NCBI RefSeq assembly: GCF_014897675.1
Contig: NZ_JABUXU010000001.1
Location: 1 to 64,000 of the forward strand
Direction: 5' to 3'
Length of the DNA: 64,000 nucleotides
DNA from: Advenella sp. FME57
GTDB lineage: Bacteria; Pseudomonadota; Gammaproteobacteria; Burkholderiales; Burkholderiaceae_B
Part shown: positions 47,713-57,525 of the stretch, piece by piece
Position numbering within the stretch: the first letter of the stretch is position 1
Layout: each line of letters opens with the position of its first letter
Made by a program: the position numbers and the translations under genes
Notes under the pieces: generated by a model
Databases searched by the model: none
What the model was told of the DNA's origin: nothing
What the model saw: the letters and a program-made list of their open reading frames with translations, nothing else

Positions 47713-48432
47713 TCATGATCGGAACAACCTGGAAAATTGGCTCTCGTGCCGGGCAGCGACAATGGCGTATTGCGGGGCAAGCGTCTTGATACTGGGCGGC
47801 GTGCGGCTTGCCGCGTCTTTGGCAGCGCATACGGCAAGATCCAATTGGGGCACGAGTGCCGATAGCAGGCGCTGGCCGGCCGTTTGCCCCAGCGGTACCG
47901 TTTTGATTGCTGCCATAACCTGATTTTCCATCCATGCGTACAGCAAGGCAGTGACGCCGGCATCTTCCGGCAGATCCAGGGCTGCCACGGCAAACGCATG
48001 CACTGTGGGAAAGCAGGGAATGTCCATGTCATTGAGTGCGGTGCGTTCGCTCTCGCGTGCCCAGTGCAGGGCATCTATAAGATTGATCAGCGAGATGCCC
48101 ATCTGGGTGGTTTCAGCCCGGGCTTCGGCGGTCTCGCGGCTTGCGTAGTACCATTGGTTCCATTGTCGGATCGCGTTGGTGTCCTGCAAACGCCATGCGC
48201 GAGAAAGCACCAGCCACACGGCAGCATCACAGACCGTCATCACCGTGTGCAATGTCTCTTCGATCCACAGGCGTGCATCGCCTTCATTTTTCACGATCCC
48301 TAGTTCCACCGCCGATTCCAGCCCCTGGGAATAACTGAAGCCTCCCACAGGCAGGGCCGGAGAAGACAGGCGCATCAATTGTGCGTATTGCGCAGGCGTC
48401 ATCATGAACGCGTCATTTGTGCGGATGTCCAT
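47713..48432 (-). CDS. ureF: Urease accessory protein UreF
   Basis: 239 residues. All-helical UreF with LMRLSSPALPVGGFSYSQGLE near the N-terminus. It bridges UreD and UreG in the nickel-insertion complex. Its start lies inside the last 20 nt of ureE, which suggests coupling; ATGs at 48405 and 48402 (MMTPAQYAQLMRL) are alternative starts. Confidence 0.96.
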   Translation of the reverse strand: MDIRTNDAFMMTPAQYAQLMRLSSPALPVGGFSYSQGLESAVELGIVKNEGDARLWIEETLHTVMTVCDAAVWLVLSRAWRLQDTNAIRQWNQWYYASRETAEARAETTQMGISLINLIDALHWARESERTALNDMDIPCFPTVHAFAVAALDLPEDAGVTALLYAWMENQVMAAIKTVPLGQTAGQRLLSALVPQLDLAVCAAKDAASRTPPSIKTLAPQYAIVAARHESQFSRLFRS

Positions 48433-49132
48433 GGGTCAAGCTCAATGACCGCTTCAATGCGCTGAGTTCATCACAATCGTGGTTGCCGCGGGATGGAACC
48501 GCGTCGTGCATGCTGCCATGGGCATGTCCCTGATTACGCTGTAGCGGGTGTGCATGATCTGACCGGTTGTCGGTCGCGTGCATATGTCGATGATCATGGC
48601 TGCTGGCGGATCCGGTCTCATGGGCATGGTACGCTGCCTGGGCCAGTGAATAGTCTTCTTCGAATGTTTCGTCGTGGCCATGTTTATGGCCACCGCCATA
48701 AGCGCCGGTTTCCGGGTTGAATGGTTGCTCAACCAGCGAGGTATGAACGCCAAGGCGATGAAGCATCTGCACGAGGACAGAATCGTGCTCCAGATGCAGA
48801 TAGTCTGCGCCAACTTCCAGCATGACATGGCGATTGCCCAGATGATAGGCTGCACGTGTCAGGTCGATGGCCGCATCGGCCTTGACCCGAATCAGTTTCT
48901 CCGGTTGTGCCTGCACAGCTATGATGCCGCCATCATCGGCTACGAGCACATCGCCTGGCAGCAGGACCTGACCGCGGGGGATGATCAAATGGATTGTTTC
49001 GCCATTGTCAAGGGTCAGTTGCTGGCGGCTGCGGCGTCGTTGCTCAAACGTCATTCGTACCACCGGCGCACGCTGCAGCAGCGTGGCAGACAGGCCGCTG
49101 TGGCGCAGGAATTTTTGTACAGTACGCGTCAT
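48413..49132 (-). CDS. ureE: Urease nickel metallochaperone UreE with a long histidine-rich tail
   Basis: 239 residues. The first 145 form the usual UreE core (GQVLLPGDVLVADDGG; HLGNRHVMLEVGADYLHLEHD). The last 95 residues contain about 18 histidines in HxH clusters (GGGHKHGHDE, SHDHRHMH, DHAH, GHAHGSMH, THGHPHK), longer than in most relatives and suited to storing several nickel ions. It sits between ureC and ureF. Confidence 0.96.
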   Translation of the reverse strand: MTRTVQKFLRHSGLSATLLQRAPVVRMTFEQRRRSRQQLTLDNGETIHLIIPRGQVLLPGDVLVADDGGIIAVQAQPEKLIRVKADAAIDLTRAAYHLGNRHVMLEVGADYLHLEHDSVLVQMLHRLGVHTSLVEQPFNPETGAYGGGHKHGHDETFEEDYSLAQAAYHAHETGSASSHDHRHMHATDNRSDHAHPLQRNQGHAHGSMHDAVPSRGNHDCDELSALKRSLSLTHGHPHK

Positions 49133-49164
49133 TTCAAACGGGTTCCTGGGAGAAGGGTGAAATA

Positions 49165-50880
49165 TCAGAATAGAAAATAGCGCTGGGACATCGGTAATGT
49201 TTTGGCCGGCTCGCAGCTAAGGATCTGGCCATCGGCAAAAACCTGGTAGGTTTGCGGGTCGACCCGTATATCGGGCAGCCAGTCATTGCGCACCATATCG
49301 CGCTTGCCGATATTGCGGCAGCCGCTGACGGGGGACAGCGTTTTGTTCAGACCCAATGCGTGTACGGCGGGGTTGTCGAATCCTGCCAGGGACACAAAGG
49401 CCAGCGAGGTTTTCAGCGCACGCCCGAAGGAGCCGAACATTTTTCTGTAATGCACCGGTTGTGGTGTTGGGATAGAAGCATTCGGATCGCCCATGACCGC
49501 GTGAGCGATCATGCCGCCTTTGATAATAAGACTTGGCTTGACCCCAAAGAATGCAGGTCGCCACAGCACAAGATCGGCCAGTTTGCCGCTCTGTATTGAC
49601 CCTACCTTATGGGCGATGCCATGTGCAATAGCCGGGTTGATGGTGTATTTGGCAATAAAGCGTTTGACGCGGTTGTTGTCTGCATGGCTGGGGTCGCCGG
49701 CCAGGCTGCCGCGTTGCTGCTTCATTTTGTCTGCGGTTTGCCAGGTGCGAAGAATAACTTCGCCAACACGCCCCATGGCCTGCGAGTCGGAACTCATGAT
49801 CGAAAAGGCGCCCAGGTCATGCAGGATGTCTTCGGCTGCGATGGTTTCCCGGCGGATTCGGCTTTCGGCAAATGCCAGGTCTTCCGCGATGGATGCATCC
49901 AGATGATGGCAAACCATCAGCATATCCAGATGTTCGTCAATCGTATTGCGGGTAAAAGGCATGGTCGGGTTGGTCGAAGCGGGCAGCACATTGGGCATGC
50001 CCGCGGCGCGAATGATATCAGGTGCATGACCGCCACCCGCACCTTCTGTATGAAAGGTATGGATGGTGCGGCCCTTGAACGCGGCCAGGGTTGCCTCGAC
50101 AAAGCCCGACTCGTTCAGGGTGTCGCTGTGAATGGCCACTTGTGTATCGGTCTGGTCGGCCACGCCCAGGCAGGTGTCGATGGCTTGCGGCGTGGTACCC
50201 CAGTCTTCGTGCAGTTTCAGGCCAAGGGCACCGGCATGTATTTGTTCCAGTAGCGGAGCCGGGTCGCTGGCATTGCCTTTGCCAAGAAGGCCGATATTCA
50301 TCGCAAAGGCATCGGTTGCACCGAGCATTGCATGGATATGCCATGGCCCCGGGGTGCAGGTGGTAGCGAACGTGCCTGTTGCGGGGCCGGTGCCGCCGCC
50401 GATCATGGTTGTGATACCAGAGGATATAGCCTCTTCGATCTGTTGTGGACAGATAAAGTGAATATGGGTATCAATACCGCCTGCGGTAACGATAAAACCT
50501 TCAGCGGCAATAATTTCCGTGCCAGGGCCGATGACGATGGTGATGCCGGGCTGGATGTCAGGATTGCCGGCTTTTCCGATACCCGTTATATGGCCGTTTT
50601 TGATACCGATATCGGCCTTGATAATACCGGCGATGGCGTCAACGATGAGTGCATTGGTAATGACCGTATCGGCGCAGTCGGTCGTGCATCGCTGGCTTTG
50701 CCCCATGCCGTCGCGAATGACTTTGCCTCCGCCAAATTTGACTTCTTCTCCGAATATGGTGAAGTCTTGTTCAACTTCAATAAACAGTTCGGTATCGGCA
50801 AGTCGAACACGGTCGGCTACGCCGTTTGCGATGGTGGGGCCAAAAATTTCGGCATAGGCCTGCCTTGATATATTTGTCAT
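49165..50880 (-). CDS. ureC: Urease alpha subunit UreC (catalytic)
   Basis: 571 residues. Amidohydrolase fold with the two-nickel site: DTHIHF, the lysine that is carbamylated in [24 protein letters not shown], the active-site flap histidine in MVCHHLD and the aspartate in [10 protein letters not shown]. All catalytic residues are present, so it should be active. Its ATG overlaps the ureB stop by 4 nt (ATGA). Confidence 0.99.
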   Translation of the reverse strand: MTNISRQAYAEIFGPTIANGVADRVRLADTELFIEVEQDFTIFGEEVKFGGGKVIRDGMGQSQRCTTDCADTVITNALIVDAIAGIIKADIGIKNGHITGIGKAGNPDIQPGITIVIGPGTEIIAAEGFIVTAGGIDTHIHFICPQQIEEAISSGITTMIGGGTGPATGTFATTCTPGPWHIHAMLGATDAFAMNIGLLGKGNASDPAPLLEQIHAGALGLKLHEDWGTTPQAIDTCLGVADQTDTQVAIHSDTLNESGFVEATLAAFKGRTIHTFHTEGAGGGHAPDIIRAAGMPNVLPASTNPTMPFTRNTIDEHLDMLMVCHHLDASIAEDLAFAESRIRRETIAAEDILHDLGAFSIMSSDSQAMGRVGEVILRTWQTADKMKQQRGSLAGDPSHADNNRVKRFIAKYTINPAIAHGIAHKVGSIQSGKLADLVLWRPAFFGVKPSLIIKGGMIAHAVMGDPNASIPTPQPVHYRKMFGSFGRALKTSLAFVSLAGFDNPAVHALGLNKTLSPVSGCRNIGKRDMVRNDWLPDIRVDPQTYQVFADGQILSCEPAKTLPMSQRYFLF

Positions 50881-51185
50881 TCCAGTGCTCCCATGACCTT
50901 TCCTGTGAAGCCGAATACGCGCCTGTCGCCGGCCAATGCCACCAACTGGACGGTACGGATTTGCCCCGGCTCGAAGCGCACTGCTGTGCCGGCAACAATA
51001 TTCAATCGATACCCCCGGGCTAACTGGCGATCAAACAGCAGCGCCGCGTTGGCTTCGGCAAAATGATAATGTGATCCAACCTGGATCGGGCGATCGCCTG
51101 TATTGGTCACTTCAAGGACAATCGTGGTTCGGCCCGTGTTGATTTCGATGTTGCCGTCGGCGGCAATGATTTCACCTGGAATCAT
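50877..51185 (-). CDS. ureB: Urease beta subunit UreB
   Basis: 102 residues, normal for a separate beta subunit. It begins [19 protein letters not shown] and includes the [13 protein letters not shown] motif. Structural subunit of the (UreABC)3 enzyme. Overlaps ureC by 4 nt; ureJ lies just upstream. Confidence 0.98.
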   Translation of the reverse strand: MIPGEIIAADGNIEINTGRTTIVLEVTNTGDRPIQVGSHYHFAEANAALLFDRQLARGYRLNIVAGTAVRFEPGQIRTVQLVALAGDRRVFGFTGKVMGALE

Positions 51186-51200
51186 GATTTGTCCCCTTGC

Positions 51201-51818
51201 TTAGTGACCGGTCAGCATCAATATCGCTCCATACGAAGCGATGCCTGCGCCGGCCAGCCGTGCTGGCCAGACATGACGACGTGTCAGTATCGCGCCGGCA
51301 ACCATGCCGGTGCAGTGGATGAGCAGGGTAGAGGCCATGAAGCCCAGAATAAACACGATGGCAGTACCGCCTTGAGGCAGTTCCAGTCCATGCGCAGCAC
51401 CGTGAAAGAAGGCAAAGAATGCGACCAGCACGGAGCCCACGGGTAGTGGTAGCCTGGTCATTCCGGCCAGCATCAGACCCAGCACCAGCAGCGAGGCCAT
51501 GATCAGTGGCTCGACCAGGGGGATGTGCAGCCCTGCCATACCCATCAGCGCGCCTACAAGTAGAATTATTGAAAACGACAAAGGGACGTAGACCGCGCGC
51601 TTGATAGACGGGTACACCAGGGCGCTCCAGACCCCCACAGCGAGCATGGCCAGCAGATGGTCGGGGCCGGCCAGCGGGTGCAGCAGTCCATCTGTCAGCA
51701 TGGATATGGTATCGGTGTGCCCAGGATGCCCGGGATGGGCCAGCACTGGCTGAGCCAGGCTGAGTAGCGCGAGTGCTGTCAGCATTTTTCGCATTTGGGT
51801 GGCAGGTGCATGAAACAT
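51201..51818 (-). CDS. ureJ: HupE/UreJ family membrane protein
   Basis: 205 residues with six or so hydrophobic helices. It starts with a signal-like helix and then HPGHPGHTD and LLHPLAGPDHLLAMLAVGVWSAL, the histidine/aspartate motif of the HupE/UreJ family, thought to carry nickel across the inner membrane. Its place between ureA and ureB, as in many betaproteobacteria, supports nickel supply to the urease. Confidence 0.94.
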   Translation of the reverse strand: MFHAPATQMRKMLTALALLSLAQPVLAHPGHPGHTDTISMLTDGLLHPLAGPDHLLAMLAVGVWSALVYPSIKRAVYVPLSFSIILLVGALMGMAGLHIPLVEPLIMASLLVLGLMLAGMTRLPLPVGSVLVAFFAFFHGAAHGLELPQGGTAIVFILGFMASTLLIHCTGMVAGAILTRRHVWPARLAGAGIASYGAILMLTGH

Positions 51819-51884
51819 GGGATTTTCCTTTGTATTTAGAAACAGGAGCAGGGCAGGTTCGCCGCTGGCTGGTCGATTCAGTGT

Positions 51885-52187
51885 TCAGGCAATGGGATGA
51901 TGGACGGTGACCAGTTTTGTGCCGTCTTCAAAAGTAGCTTCGATCTGGATATCTGGAATCATTTCGGGTACGCCGTCCATCACATCGTCGCGAGTGAGCA
52001 CTTGCGTGCCTTCATGCATGAGCTGGGCAACGGTCTTGCCGTCGCGGGCGCCTTCAAGCAGGGCGGCGCTGATCAGGGCGACCGCCTCGGGGTAATTAAG
52101 CTTGAGGCCCCGGCTGCGGCGCCGCTCCGCGAGCAGTGCTGCAGTAAATATCAGCAGTTTGTCTTTTTCTCTGGGGGTCAGATCCAT
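51885..52187 (-). CDS. ureA: Urease gamma subunit UreA
   Basis: 100 residues. Starts [23 protein letters not shown] and has the [23 protein letters not shown] segment of the gamma subunit. Structural subunit of urease, encoded separately from ureB. Confidence 0.98.
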   Translation of the reverse strand: MDLTPREKDKLLIFTAALLAERRRSRGLKLNYPEAVALISAALLEGARDGKTVAQLMHEGTQVLTRDDVMDGVPEMIPDIQIEATFEDGTKLVTVHHPIA

Positions 52188-52234
52188 GGTTTTCTCCGCA
52201 AGTACAAATTTAAATAGTCGGGCCGGTTATTGGA

Positions 52235-53095
52235 TCAGGTGCGCCACAGCCGCAAGGGAATCGCAGCAATGCCCAGATGCAGTGGGCGCAAATGCTGCCA
52301 GCACGCGATCATTAATTGTCTGACTGCTTCAGCGTGTGTCCCAAGCAGGCGCACCAGGACCAGGCTGGTGGATGCATCAAGTGAAATCTGGCTGGCGCCT
52401 GCGCGCAGCCTGTCGGTCCAAGGTAAGCTCGCGGTAAGCTGCTCCATTTGTTCGGCGCTAATTACGGGACCGACACTCCAGACCGTAGCCATGATCGGAA
52501 AGTTGGCCAGTCCTGCGCCACGGTGCCTGATCGGATGCTGTGCATCGACCTGACCTGCTTCAGTCCATATCAGTTTGCCGTCGTAATGTAGAGTGGAATG
52601 GATGGTGATCAGGCCAGCCTGCCAGTGTCCCTGTGCGATGACGCTGCCCAGTTGATAGCAATCCCAGCCGATAGCGTGCGCACCGGCGGCAAGTTGGATA
52701 TGGGTGTCGTTACTGGCGTCAGCCTGTTCAAATATCAAATTTTCCAGTGGCAGCCAGTCCAGGCTTGCGCCGGCTTCCACGCGGATCGTTACGGTCTGGC
52801 TTGCGGGTTTACCATTGGCTTTGTACCAGCGTGTTGCCCCGGGCGTGGTCAGTACTGCATGGGCAGCATCATGCACGGTCACATCAATGTTCAGTTCGTC
52901 GCCCCCGGCAATACCGGATGGTGGATGTAATATCGTTGCATGGCAAACGGCAGGTCCTTCTGGATAAAGGGGCTTCTGCACCAGCAATGGGCCGGTATGG
53001 ACATTGCTGGTCAGGGCACTGCGCCCGGACGGTTGGCAAGAAAATGCCAATGCGAGAATTGCAGCCCAGCGTTCGGTTTGGATGACAGCTGACAT
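52235..53095 (-). CDS. ureD: Urease accessory protein UreD
   Basis: 286 residues, UreD/UreH family. Motifs: LHPPSGIAGGDELNIDVTVHDAAHAVLTTPGATRWYK split over residues 60-95, and LDWLPLENLIFEQA. It forms the scaffold of the apo-urease activation complex and the nickel tunnel. It begins the urease half of the operon directly after urtE. Confidence 0.96.
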   Translation of the reverse strand: MSAVIQTERWAAILALAFSCQPSGRSALTSNVHTGPLLVQKPLYPEGPAVCHATILHPPSGIAGGDELNIDVTVHDAAHAVLTTPGATRWYKANGKPASQTVTIRVEAGASLDWLPLENLIFEQADASNDTHIQLAAGAHAIGWDCYQLGSVIAQGHWQAGLITIHSTLHYDGKLIWTEAGQVDAQHPIRHRGAGLANFPIMATVWSVGPVISAEQMEQLTASLPWTDRLRAGASQISLDASTSLVLVRLLGTHAEAVRQLMIACWQHLRPLHLGIAAIPLRLWRT

Positions 53096-53101
53096 TTGCG
53101 G

Positions 53102-53797
53102 TTACACACTAATGTGACGTTCAATACCGTCTGCATCAATATTTACGCCTTTTCCCTTGGCAATAATGACGCCGCGGTTCATGACAAGATAGTCGTCGGC
53201 AATAAGTTTGACGAAATCCAGATATTGTTCAACAAGAAGCACAGTCATTCCATGATCTGCAACAAGAAATTTGAGCGTTCTGCCGATATGCTGAATAATA
53301 TTTGGCTGAATGCCCTCGGTGGGCTCGTCCAGGATCAGCAGTCGTGGTTCGCCCATGAGGGCCCGGGCAATCGCCAATTGCTGTTGTTGGCCACCTGACA
53401 AATCTCCGCCGTTGCGAAGTTCCATTTCCTTGAGCACTGGAAAGAGCTGGTAAATGAAGGCTGGTATTCCTTTAGGTGTTTTGCGTGATGCTGCGCCGAC
53501 CAGCAGATTTTCCTTTACGCTCAGTCGGGGAAAAATATCGCGTCCCTGTGGCACATAACCAATGCCCTGGGCGATGCGGTCGGCGGTCCCCATGCGACTG
53601 ATATCGTTGCCGGCATAGCTGATCTGCCCGTTACGAATGGGTACGACGCCAAGCAGGCTGCGCAGCAGTGTGGTTTTACCCGCGCCGTTACGACCCAGCA
53701 GGGCGGTCAGGGCATTTGCTTCTATTTCAAATGAAATATCGCGGAGAATATGGCTGCCGCCATAATACTGATTGACGTTTTGTACGCTGAGCTGCAT
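53102..53797 (-). CDS. urtE: Urea ABC transporter ATP-binding protein UrtE
   Basis: 231 residues from ATG 53797 (AAGGA 9 nt upstream); the open frame runs on upstream but only overlaps urtD. Walker A GRNGAGKTTLL, signature LSGGQQQQLAIARAL, Walker B LLILDEPTEGIQP. LivF-like second ATPase of the urea transporter. Six nt separate its stop from ureD. Confidence 0.95.
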   Translation of the reverse strand: MQLSVQNVNQYYGGSHILRDISFEIEANALTALLGRNGAGKTTLLRSLLGVVPIRNGQISYAGNDISRMGTADRIAQGIGYVPQGRDIFPRLSVKENLLVGAASRKTPKGIPAFIYQLFPVLKEMELRNGGDLSGGQQQQLAIARALMGEPRLLILDEPTEGIQPNIIQHIGRTLKFLVADHGMTVLLVEQYLDFVKLIADDYLVMNRGVIIAKGKGVNIDADGIERHISV

Positions 53798-53813
53798 GGT
53801 ACGCATTCCTTGA

Positions 53814-54662
53814 TTAGCGGCCGAGATAGGATTCAATGACTTGAGGATCCTGCTGTACTTGCTGCATGGTCCCTTGCGCCAGTACTGTTCCGGCAGCCAG
53901 GACGGTGACGGTGCCCTGATCGCCTGCCAGGTTTGAAACAAAGCCCATATCGTGCTCCACCACGACAATGGAGCAGGTGCCACGAATGCGATGGAGTATT
54001 TCAGCAAGCTCGGCTGTTTCGCGGTCTGTCATGCCGGCCACTGGTTCGTCTAGCAGCAGTAACGCAGGCTTTTGCATCAGCAGCATACCGATCTCCAGAC
54101 GTTGTTTCTGGCCGTGCGACAGTTCACCCGCAGCCCGATAGGCAACGCTCTCTAGCTTCATAATGCTCAGTGCATGTTCAATGCGATGGCGCACGTCTGC
54201 GGTTATGCGCGCGTTTAATGCGCTGTGCCAGCGACGATCTCCGGCATCGGCCAGATACAGGTTTTCCCATACCGGCTGGCTTTCGAATACCGAGGGCTTC
54301 TGGAATTTCCTGCCGATACCCAGTTGCGCGATCTGCGGTTCCTGCATGGTCAGCAAATCCAGCGTTTGGCCAAGATAGACCTGGCCTTCGATAGTCGCGT
54401 TGCGATGGCCGCTCTTTCCGGTAATCACGTCCATCAGGGTTGTTTTTCCAGCGCCATTGGGGCCAATAATGCAGCGTAGTTCACCCTCTTTGATGTACAG
54501 GGACAAGTCATTGATGGCGCAGAAGGCATCGAATTTGACGGTCAGGTTTTCTACGTACAGCACGACGCCGTGCGTTGTATCGATTTTTCCTGATTCGGCA
54601 AAATGGGCCAGATGGGTGATCGTGCCACCGGCGCCGGTAGTGTCAGCGTGGATATCAGTCAT
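53814..54662 (-). CDS. urtD: Urea ABC transporter ATP-binding protein UrtD
   Basis: 282 residues. LivG-like ATPase: Walker A GPNGAGKTTLMDVITG, signature LSHGQKQRLEIG, Walker B LLLLDEPVAGM, and the late VVEHDMGFV. The N-terminal 25 residues precede the domain. The start overlaps the end of urtC by 4 nt. Confidence 0.96.
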   Translation of the reverse strand: MTDIHADTTGAGGTITHLAHFAESGKIDTTHGVVLYVENLTVKFDAFCAINDLSLYIKEGELRCIIGPNGAGKTTLMDVITGKSGHRNATIEGQVYLGQTLDLLTMQEPQIAQLGIGRKFQKPSVFESQPVWENLYLADAGDRRWHSALNARITADVRHRIEHALSIMKLESVAYRAAGELSHGQKQRLEIGMLLMQKPALLLLDEPVAGMTDRETAELAEILHRIRGTCSIVVVEHDMGFVSNLAGDQGTVTVLAAGTVLAQGTMQQVQQDPQVIESYLGR

Positions 54663-55807
54663 ACCGCCTCCGAGGCCGGAGCCGCGTTCGAACCAGACGT
54701 AAGCGGTTGTTTGCGACGCCGTGAAAACAGCCCGATCAGCCCTTTGGGCATGAACAGGGTCACCACAACAAACAGTCCCCCAAGGACGTAAAGCCAGTAT
54801 TCCGGCATGAACGCTGTGAAAAACGTTTTTGCACCGTTGACCGTGAATACGCCCAGGATGCTGCCGACCAGCGATCCGCGACCGCCCACGGCTACCCAGA
54901 TCACCATTTCAATTGAATTGACGGGTGACATTTCACCTGGGTTGATAATACCCACCAGCGGCGCATATAAAGCACCCGCAATCCCGCACAGTAGGGCCGA
55001 CAACGTCCAGATCGCCAGTTTGTACTGCAATGGATTGAATCCGATGAACATGACGCGACTTTCACTGTCGCGGATCGCAGTTATCACCTTGCCAAACCGG
55101 GATTTCATGATCCATTGCACCAGTACAAATACCAAGACGAGCACTGCAAAGCTAATCAGAAAAAGCACTGTACGGGTTTCGGTCGTGCTGATGGAGTAGC
55201 CTGCGATGGACTTGAAATCGGTGAAGCCGTTGTTGCCGCCGAATCCGGTCTCGTTGCGAAAGAACAGGAGCATGGCGGCGTAGGTCACCGCCTGTGTCAT
55301 GATGGACAAGTACACGCCTTTGATGCGCGAACGAAAGGCGAAGTAGCCGAAGATGAACGCGACGATTGCTGGAACCAGCGCCGCCAGAATCAGTACCCAG
55401 GCCAGGGTCTGGGTGCCGGCCCAGTACCACGGCAATTGGGTCCAGTTCAGCAGGAACGTAAACGCCGGCAGCCCTGCCGACTCCTGCCCGGGCACGGGTG
55501 CTTGCACCAGATACATGCCCATGGCATAGCCTCCCAGGGCAAAATACAGGCCATGCCCCAGGCTGAGAATACCGCAGTAGCCCCAAACGAGATTAAGCGA
55601 CATTGCCACAATGGCATAGCAAAGCATCTTGCCGACAAGCGTGAGTGCATAGTCGCTGATATGTAGCGTGCTCCCGGGAGCGGCCCATTGCGTACCGAGC
55701 AGGGTGACCAGGAATACGCCGATCACCACGGCGCATAGTGTCAGCCAGCCTGTACGCGAGAACAGCGGTGCTCGTTCAGGAATATTCAGTTCGAATGATG
55801 TAGTCAT
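54659..55807 (-). CDS. urtC: Urea ABC transporter permease UrtC
   Basis: 382 residues from ATG 55807 (MTTSFELNIPERAPLF); an open frame continues upstream into urtB but has no family match. LivM-like membrane protein with SLNLVWGYCGILSLGHGLYFALGG near the first third and GRGSLVGSILGVF near the end. Pairs with UrtB to form the channel. Five nt lie between it and the urtB stop. Confidence 0.96.
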   Translation of the reverse strand: MTTSFELNIPERAPLFSRTGWLTLCAVVIGVFLVTLLGTQWAAPGSTLHISDYALTLVGKMLCYAIVAMSLNLVWGYCGILSLGHGLYFALGGYAMGMYLVQAPVPGQESAGLPAFTFLLNWTQLPWYWAGTQTLAWVLILAALVPAIVAFIFGYFAFRSRIKGVYLSIMTQAVTYAAMLLFFRNETGFGGNNGFTDFKSIAGYSISTTETRTVLFLISFAVLVLVFVLVQWIMKSRFGKVITAIRDSESRVMFIGFNPLQYKLAIWTLSALLCGIAGALYAPLVGIINPGEMSPVNSIEMVIWVAVGGRGSLVGSILGVFTVNGAKTFFTAFMPEYWLYVLGGLFVVVTLFMPKGLIGLFSRRRKQPLTSGSNAAPASEAV

Positions 55808-55812
55808 GAGCG

Positions 55813-57459
55813 TTAAGCCTCCGCCGCGCTGCGGCCTTTCTGGGCAAACAGGCCCTGGGGACGTTTTTGAATAAAGGCAACGATCAGCAGCAGGATGACA
55901 ATCTTCACCAATACCGCTCCCAGCACCGGCTCGCCAAGCTTGCTCAGGACGCCCAGGCCGAAAGCGCCAAGCACGGTACCGATAAGCTGGCCGACGCCGC
56001 CGAGCACCACGGCCATAAATGAATCGATCAAATATGCTTGGCCCAGATCGGGGCCGACATTGCCGATTTGCGACAGTGCGACCCCGCCAAGGCCGGCAAT
56101 GCCGGTTCCCAGCGCAAAGGCGTAAGCATCTACCTTGCGGGTCCGGATGCCTACGCAGGCTGCCATTGTGCGATTCTGGGTACAAGCACGGATGAAAAGC
56201 CCCAGGCGGGTACGGTTCAGGACCAGATGCAGGCTAATGACAACTGCAATAGAAAAAGCGAGAATAATGAGCCGGTTGTAGGGAACCGCGAAAGCCGGTA
56301 ACCACGCAGCAAGCGGTGCAAAAGAGCCGCTCATCCAGATTGGATTGGCCACGTCCACATTCTGCGCGCCAAAGATCAGGCGTACCGTCTGCATCATCAG
56401 CAGGCTTACGCCAAAAGTGGCCAGCAGGCTTTCCAGGGGGCGACCGTACAGGTGACGAATAATCAACCATTCGATCAGGATACCCACGGCAGCCGCTGTT
56501 AGAAATGCCACGGGTAGCGCCGCAAGCAGGTAGTAGTCGAACCACTCGGGCATCCAGGTCTGAAAGGCGCGCTGCGTCAGATAGGTGGCGTAGGCGCCCA
56601 ACATGAGAAATTCGCCATGCGCCATATTGATCACGCCGATCAGGCCATAAATCACCGCCAGGCCCAGTGCAGCCAGCACCAGCACACTGCCCAGGCTCAG
56701 ACCGGTGAAGGCGTTATTGGCAAGGGCCGAATTGCGTTGCCGCGCATCAATATGTGAAAGCGATTCGGAGGCAGCAACAGCGATTGCACTCTGGGGATTA
56801 TTTTCTTCGGAAATAATGTTGTTCAATACGGTGCGCGCATGAGGCAGGTTGACTGAGGCCAGCGATTGCACGGCCTGCAGTCGCTGCTCGGGCGCTGTGC
56901 TGTGATCGGCTGCCGCCGCAAAGGCATGCAGGATATCGAGCTTTTGTTTCAGCGCAGGATCGGTTTCTGCCTTGAGTGCCTGGTCCAGCTGCTGTGCCGA
57001 CAGACTGTCCGGGCGACTCAGCATATTTTCAATGGCCATTCGGCGGATTGTCTTGTCCTGGGAGAACAGACTCATCGAGGCCAGCGCATTCTGGATCAGT
57101 CGGCGCAGCGCATTGTTCAGTATCGGTTGACGGGTCGGCGCCGTTGGAGGCGCGATGCTTTCACCGGTTAAGGGGTCTGTGTAGCCTTGATCGGACTTGA
57201 TCAGGAGCCGTCCATCGGGCAGGCCCAACACAGTGCCTTGCGATAAGCTTTGCAGTAGCGGACGGGCGACCGCAGGATCGGCGTTCACCAGTTTTTCTAT
57301 GGCCTCTTTGCGCTCCCCATAGCTGCCGGAAACAAGCACGTTCAGATCGGCCGGTGTCAGCGTGCTCGCATGGGCTGGCGTTACAGACATAAGCAGAACG
57401 CCGACAATCATGGCCAGTTTTCCAATCCAATCCTTAACGAGGCAAGGGGTGCGTTTCAT
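55813..57459 (-). CDS. urtB: Urea ABC transporter permease UrtB
   Basis: 548 residues from ATG 57459 (GGAAAG 7 nt upstream). A signal-like helix (LAMIVGVLLMSVTPAHA) leads into a periplasmic helical region of about 220 residues (repeats like AVARPLLQSLSQ), and the LivH-like membrane part follows (VYGLIGVINMAHGEFLMLGAY; GGVGQLIGTVLGAFGLG). The long extra N-terminal region is characteristic of UrtB and separates it from amino acid permeases. Confidence 0.95.
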   Translation of the reverse strand: MKRTPCLVKDWIGKLAMIVGVLLMSVTPAHASTLTPADLNVLVSGSYGERKEAIEKLVNADPAVARPLLQSLSQGTVLGLPDGRLLIKSDQGYTDPLTGESIAPPTAPTRQPILNNALRRLIQNALASMSLFSQDKTIRRMAIENMLSRPDSLSAQQLDQALKAETDPALKQKLDILHAFAAAADHSTAPEQRLQAVQSLASVNLPHARTVLNNIISEENNPQSAIAVAASESLSHIDARQRNSALANNAFTGLSLGSVLVLAALGLAVIYGLIGVINMAHGEFLMLGAYATYLTQRAFQTWMPEWFDYYLLAALPVAFLTAAAVGILIEWLIIRHLYGRPLESLLATFGVSLLMMQTVRLIFGAQNVDVANPIWMSGSFAPLAAWLPAFAVPYNRLIILAFSIAVVISLHLVLNRTRLGLFIRACTQNRTMAACVGIRTRKVDAYAFALGTGIAGLGGVALSQIGNVGPDLGQAYLIDSFMAVVLGGVGQLIGTVLGAFGLGVLSKLGEPVLGAVLVKIVILLLIVAFIQKRPQGLFAQKGRSAAEA

Positions 57460-57525
57460 GCGGATCTTTCCATTTTTTGCTGTCGGTTGCATGACCGGCC
57501 CGCCGGGCCGGGTCATTGTTCGCAT

